A stretch of DNA of 64,000 nt from DASRFA01 sp035651755. Its GTDB lineage: Bacteria > Desulfobacterota > Binatia > UBA12015. Position 1 is the first letter of the stretch. Each line of letters starts with the position of its first letter. Below, one piece after another: positions 61,705 to 64,000 of the stretch. A program made the translations under genes and the position numbers. The stretch lies in assembly GCA_035651755.1 (NCBI GenBank), contig DASRFA010000040.1:1-64000 (forward strand). The letters are read 5' to 3'. A model generated the notes under the pieces. It saw only the letters and a list, made by a program, of their open reading frames with translations, had not been told where the DNA came from and made no database searches.

Positions 61705-63028
61705 CGGGCGCCGGCGAGGTCGTGGTCGCACTGCCGGCGCCTCCGCTCGCGCCCTCGCCGGCGGCGGTGAACACGATCTCGAACGTCATCACGTCGTCGG
61801 CGCGCGAGATGTTCCGGATCGCGAAGCTCCCGGGCGTGCCGTCGTACGCGCGCGTGCTCGGAGCGGTGTCGGGGCCGGGGCCCTCGCGGCGCGCGCTCCA
61901 CGGGTCGCCCGCGTCGCCGCGGTTTCCGCCGTGGCTGACCCCGCGGTCGAGGTGCGAGGGCCACGAGTCGGCGGTGAGGAGATCGAGGCGTTTATGGTCG
62001 ACCTCGTCCTGCGACCGGCGAAAGCTCGTGAGCGACTCGTCGACGTGCCAGACGAGGAGGCCTTCGCCCGGAAGGGATCGGTCGGCGCCGATCCGGCGGC
62101 GGTTCTCGATGAGGAAGTACTCGCCGGGAGCCTCTGGGCCCTTGGCGAGGATCTTCACGACCTGCGCGCTGCGCTCCACCGCGCCGAGCGCGATCTTCCG
62201 GTCCGCGCCGACCTCGATCGCGTCGACCCAGCCGAGCCGGAGCTTCGACCACGCGCACGGGTGCGGCGGCATGTCGCCGTACCCGACCCAGCTGCCCTGG
62301 CCCATGAGACCCCACACGCCGATGCCCTCGTGGCCGCGGCCGGGCGCGTAGAGCTCGGGGAGGTCGAGCAGATGGCCGAACTCGTGCGCCAGGACGCCGA
62401 ACGGGGAGAGCGGCGGAGGCGGGTCCTCGCCCACGACGGTCGCCCGATCGACGACCGTGCCGGCGGCGTCGAAGCGCGTCCCGATCACCGTGTTCGACCA
62501 GGGGTCCGCGCGCGACGTCCCCTGCATGTCCGATTCCTCTCCTGGCCCCGCGAAGAACACGACCACCGCCTGCGGCTTCAAGCGCGCGATGCGCGCCCGC
62601 TCCGCGCTCGGCGCGGTGGCGGCCGCGAGGGCGTCCCGCACCATCTCCTCGGTCTTGTCCACGTATTCCGCCCGGGGGCGGGGAAGGGTATAGACGCGTG
62701 TGGAGACCGAGGCGTCGATGTGGAAGCGTCGCGACGACACCTCGTCGTAGTAGCCGACGAGCCGGTCCACGAGCCCGCTGCGGCTCGCGTTCTGGATGTC
62801 CTCGGGGGGCCGCTTCGACGGGCGGTCGGGAAACGCGACTCGGAGGAAGAGAACCCGTAGCCGGGCGGGCGCGCGTCGCGCGGCCGCCGAGCCGCCGGAC
62901 GCGCCGGTCGCCGCGCCCGGCGAAGCGGCGGGCCGGCGGGCGGCGACGGCGCGCGGCAGGGCGACGTCGAGCAGGGCGAGACACAGCAAGAGGAGGACGC
63001 GAGAGCGGCGGATGCCGAAGCTCATCAT
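61691..63028 (-). CDS. Secreted M6-family (immune-inhibitor-A-like) zinc metalloprotease
   Basis: 445 residues from ATG 63028; a second ATG is at 63025. A signal peptide (IRRSRVLLLLCLALLDVALP) is followed by a short Ala/Ser-rich linker. The catalytic domain contains VLAHEFGHLLDLPELYAPG, the M6 zinc motif HEFGHxLxLPxLY, then GVWGLMGQGSWVGYGDMPPHPCAWSKLRLGW, the usual segment after it. Next is EYFLIENRRRIGADRSLPGEGLLVWHVDESL, also typical. The protein is probably released or surface-bound and digests extracellular proteins. Its start region overlaps head-to-head with the start of the glycosyltransferase gene 63012 on the other strand. Confidence 0.9.
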   Translation of the reverse strand: MMSFGIRRSRVLLLLCLALLDVALPRAVAARRPAASPGAATGASGGSAAARRAPARLRVLFLRVAFPDRPSKRPPEDIQNASRSGLVDRLVGYYDEVSSRRFHIDASVSTRVYTLPRPRAEYVDKTEEMVRDALAAATAPSAERARIARLKPQAVVVFFAGPGEESDMQGTSRADPWSNTVIGTRFDAAGTVVDRATVVGEDPPPPLSPFGVLAHEFGHLLDLPELYAPGRGHEGIGVWGLMGQGSWVGYGDMPPHPCAWSKLRLGWVDAIEVGADRKIALGAVERSAQVVKILAKGPEAPGEYFLIENRRRIGADRSLPGEGLLVWHVDESLTSFRRSQDEVDHKRLDLLTADSWPSHLDRGVSHGGNRGDAGDPWSARREGPGPDTAPSTRAYDGTPGSFAIRNISRADDVMTFEIVFTAAGEGASGGAGSATTTSPAPATTR

Positions 63029-64000
63029 TCAGATTCCGTGCTTGAACGAGGCGGACGCGCTGCCGGCGACGATCGCTTCGCTGCCGCGCCGCCTCCCCGG
63101 CATCGACGAGATCGAGATCCTCGTCGTCGACGACGGCTCGGTGGACGGCACGTCCGAGGTCGCGCGGCGCGCGGGCGCGCACCACATCATCCGCTTCCCG
63201 CAGAACCAGGGCCTCGCGCGGGCGTTCTCGGCCGGCATCGACGCGGCACTCAAGCTGGGAGCCGACGTCATCGTCAACACCGACGCCGACAACCAGTACG
63301 AGGCGCGCGACATCCCCGCGCTCATCGCCCCGATCGTCGACGGCAAGGCCGACATGGTGGTCGGCGACCGCGGCACGGACGGCCTCGCGCACTTCTCTCC
63401 CGTCAAGCGCTGGCTCCAGTCCTACGGCAGCTGGGTGGTGCGGGGCCTCTCGGGGACGTCGGTTCCCGATGCGGCGAGCGGCTTCCGCGCGCTCTCGCGC
63501 CGCGCGGCGCTCCGCCTGAACGTGATCTCCGACTTCACGTACACGCTCGAGACCCTGATCCAGGCGGGCAAGAAGCAGCTCGCGGTGACGCACGTCCCGG
63601 TCGGCAGCCGCGAGACGCGGCCGTCGCGCCTGTTCCGCAGCATCCCGTCGTACCTGTACCGATCGTTCGTCACGATGGTGCGGATCTACTCGCTGTACGA
63701 GCCGATCCGCGTCTTCTGGCTGCTCGGCGGGCTCATGGTGGCGGGCGGCGTCGCGCTCGGGCTCCGCTTCCTCTACGCGTACTTCACGAGCGGCGGCGCC
63801 GGCATGGTGCAATCGCTGATCCTCGCCGCCGCGCTCTCGATCATCGGCGTGCAGACGATCCTCATGGGCCTGATCGCCGACCTGATCGGCGCGAACCGAT
63901 CGCTCGTCGAGGACACGTTGCTCCGGGTGCGCAAGATCGAGCTCCAGCTCGACATGGTGCCCGACCTGGAGCCCGGGCTCCATCCCGACGCCGAGCCGCC
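63012..64000 (+). CDS. Family 2 glycosyltransferase with C-terminal membrane helices (3' end outside window)
   Basis: The frame is open from ATG 63012 to the right edge, about 329 residues seen. MPKLIIQIPCLNEADALPATIASLP is a well-kept start for this group. IEILVVDDGSVDGTSEV, then NQGLARAFSAGIDAALKLGADVIVNTDADNQYEARDIPALI supply the nucleotide-sugar and DxD-like residues, and DAASGFRALSRRAALRLN follows. Two hydrophobic helices are near the visible end (FWLLGGLMVAGGVALGLRFLY and LILAAALSIIGVQTILMGLIADLI). This matches GtrB/DPM-like polyprenyl-phosphate glycosyltransferases that charge lipid carriers. It is divergent from, and overlaps by 17 bases, the 5' end of the M6 peptidase gene. Confidence 0.9.
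   Translation, partial: MPKLIIQIPCLNEADALPATIASLPRRLPGIDEIEILVVDDGSVDGTSEVARRAGAHHIIRFPQNQGLARAFSAGIDAALKLGADVIVNTDADNQYEARDIPALIAPIVDGKADMVVGDRGTDGLAHFSPVKRWLQSYGSWVVRGLSGTSVPDAASGFRALSRRAALRLNVISDFTYTLETLIQAGKKQLAVTHVPVGSRETRPSRLFRSIPSYLYRSFVTMVRIYSLYEPIRVFWLLGGLMVAGGVALGLRFLYAYFTSGGAGMVQSLILAAALSIIGVQTILMGLIADLIGANRSLVEDTLLRVRKIELQLDMVPDLEPGLHPDAEP

Overview
This window is high-GC DNA (visibly around 70 percent or more over most of its length) with dense, often overlapping genes from a Gram-negative, lipoprotein-rich bacterium. The gene content is of the kind seen in deltaproteobacterial-type soil and sediment lineages such as Myxococcota or Candidatus Binatota: two Lgt-type transferases, many Sec or lipoprotein signal peptides, Cys-rich extracellular repeat proteins, EttA, a tannase-type esterase, deazaflavin-type and luciferase-like oxidoreductases, and cyclopropane synthase. 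That placement is inference from style only. No rRNA or other marker is present, and the one RNA gene seen is a tRNA-Arg(UCG) at 5696-5769.

Region 1 (1-14.4 kb) is accessory and rearranged. The left edge is the C-terminus of an IS630-type transposase. Next come a large, AT-richer secreted metalloprotease (492-5027), the tRNA-Arg, and a PKD/HYR-type surface protein (6706-9087). A patch of broken secretome genes follows at 9.4-12.4 kb: a CSLREA remnant, a truncated propeller-like fragment facing a truncated DNRLRE-like gene, and two single-base frameshifts. The last part of this region reads leftward: an Lgt-like transferase (13514-14368) overlaps a secreted jelly-roll-type protein (12387-13529), which is followed by the frameshifted secreted gene.

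Region 2 (14.6-25.8 kb) is more conventional. It has pyrophosphatase, then ilvBN preceded by a clear valine-rich leader peptide and a terminator hairpin (attenuation). A lipid cluster follows: an acyltransferase, a cNMP-patatin phospholipase and a chalcone-isomerase-like protein. Then come a SulP transporter, a deazaflavin-type oxidoreductase, a PPOX-family protein and an exported hemerythrin. Region 3 (25.8-33.3 kb) reads almost wholly leftward. It contains an Lgt-like domain fused in frame to a tannase/feruloyl-esterase lipoprotein, a DUF547 lipoprotein coupled to a tetraether-synthase-like radical SAM enzyme, a Gly/Ala-rich exported protein, and an isonitrile-hydratase-like DJ-1 protein.

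Region 4 (33.5-49.7 kb) starts with a luciferase-like oxidoreductase, a hydrolase, an acetyltransferase, a glycosyltransferase and an SDR/MarR pair. A translationally coupled sugar/glycan operon follows (SDR, PIG-V-like mannosyltransferase, epimerase, DegT aminotransferase, DPM-like glycosyltransferase, methyltransferase). It faces an operon led by an EgtD-EgtB fusion for ergothioneine-type thiolation, with an enolase-superfamily enzyme and a methyltransferase. Region 5 (49.8-64 kb) holds a HEAT lipoprotein, ligA, two small heat-shock proteins, a thioredoxin-like protein and a zinc alcohol dehydrogenase. Next is a split cyclopropane-synthase operon with a geranylgeranyl-reductase-type flavoprotein between the two halves. 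The window ends with ettA, pyrE, a CMD protein, a second HEAT lipoprotein, an M6 peptidase and a GT2 glycosyltransferase that runs off the edge.

The best candidates for new biology are the Lgt-tannase fusion, the split Cfa/flavoprotein operon, and the EgtDB fusion operon. The ilvBN attenuator is a clear regulatory find.
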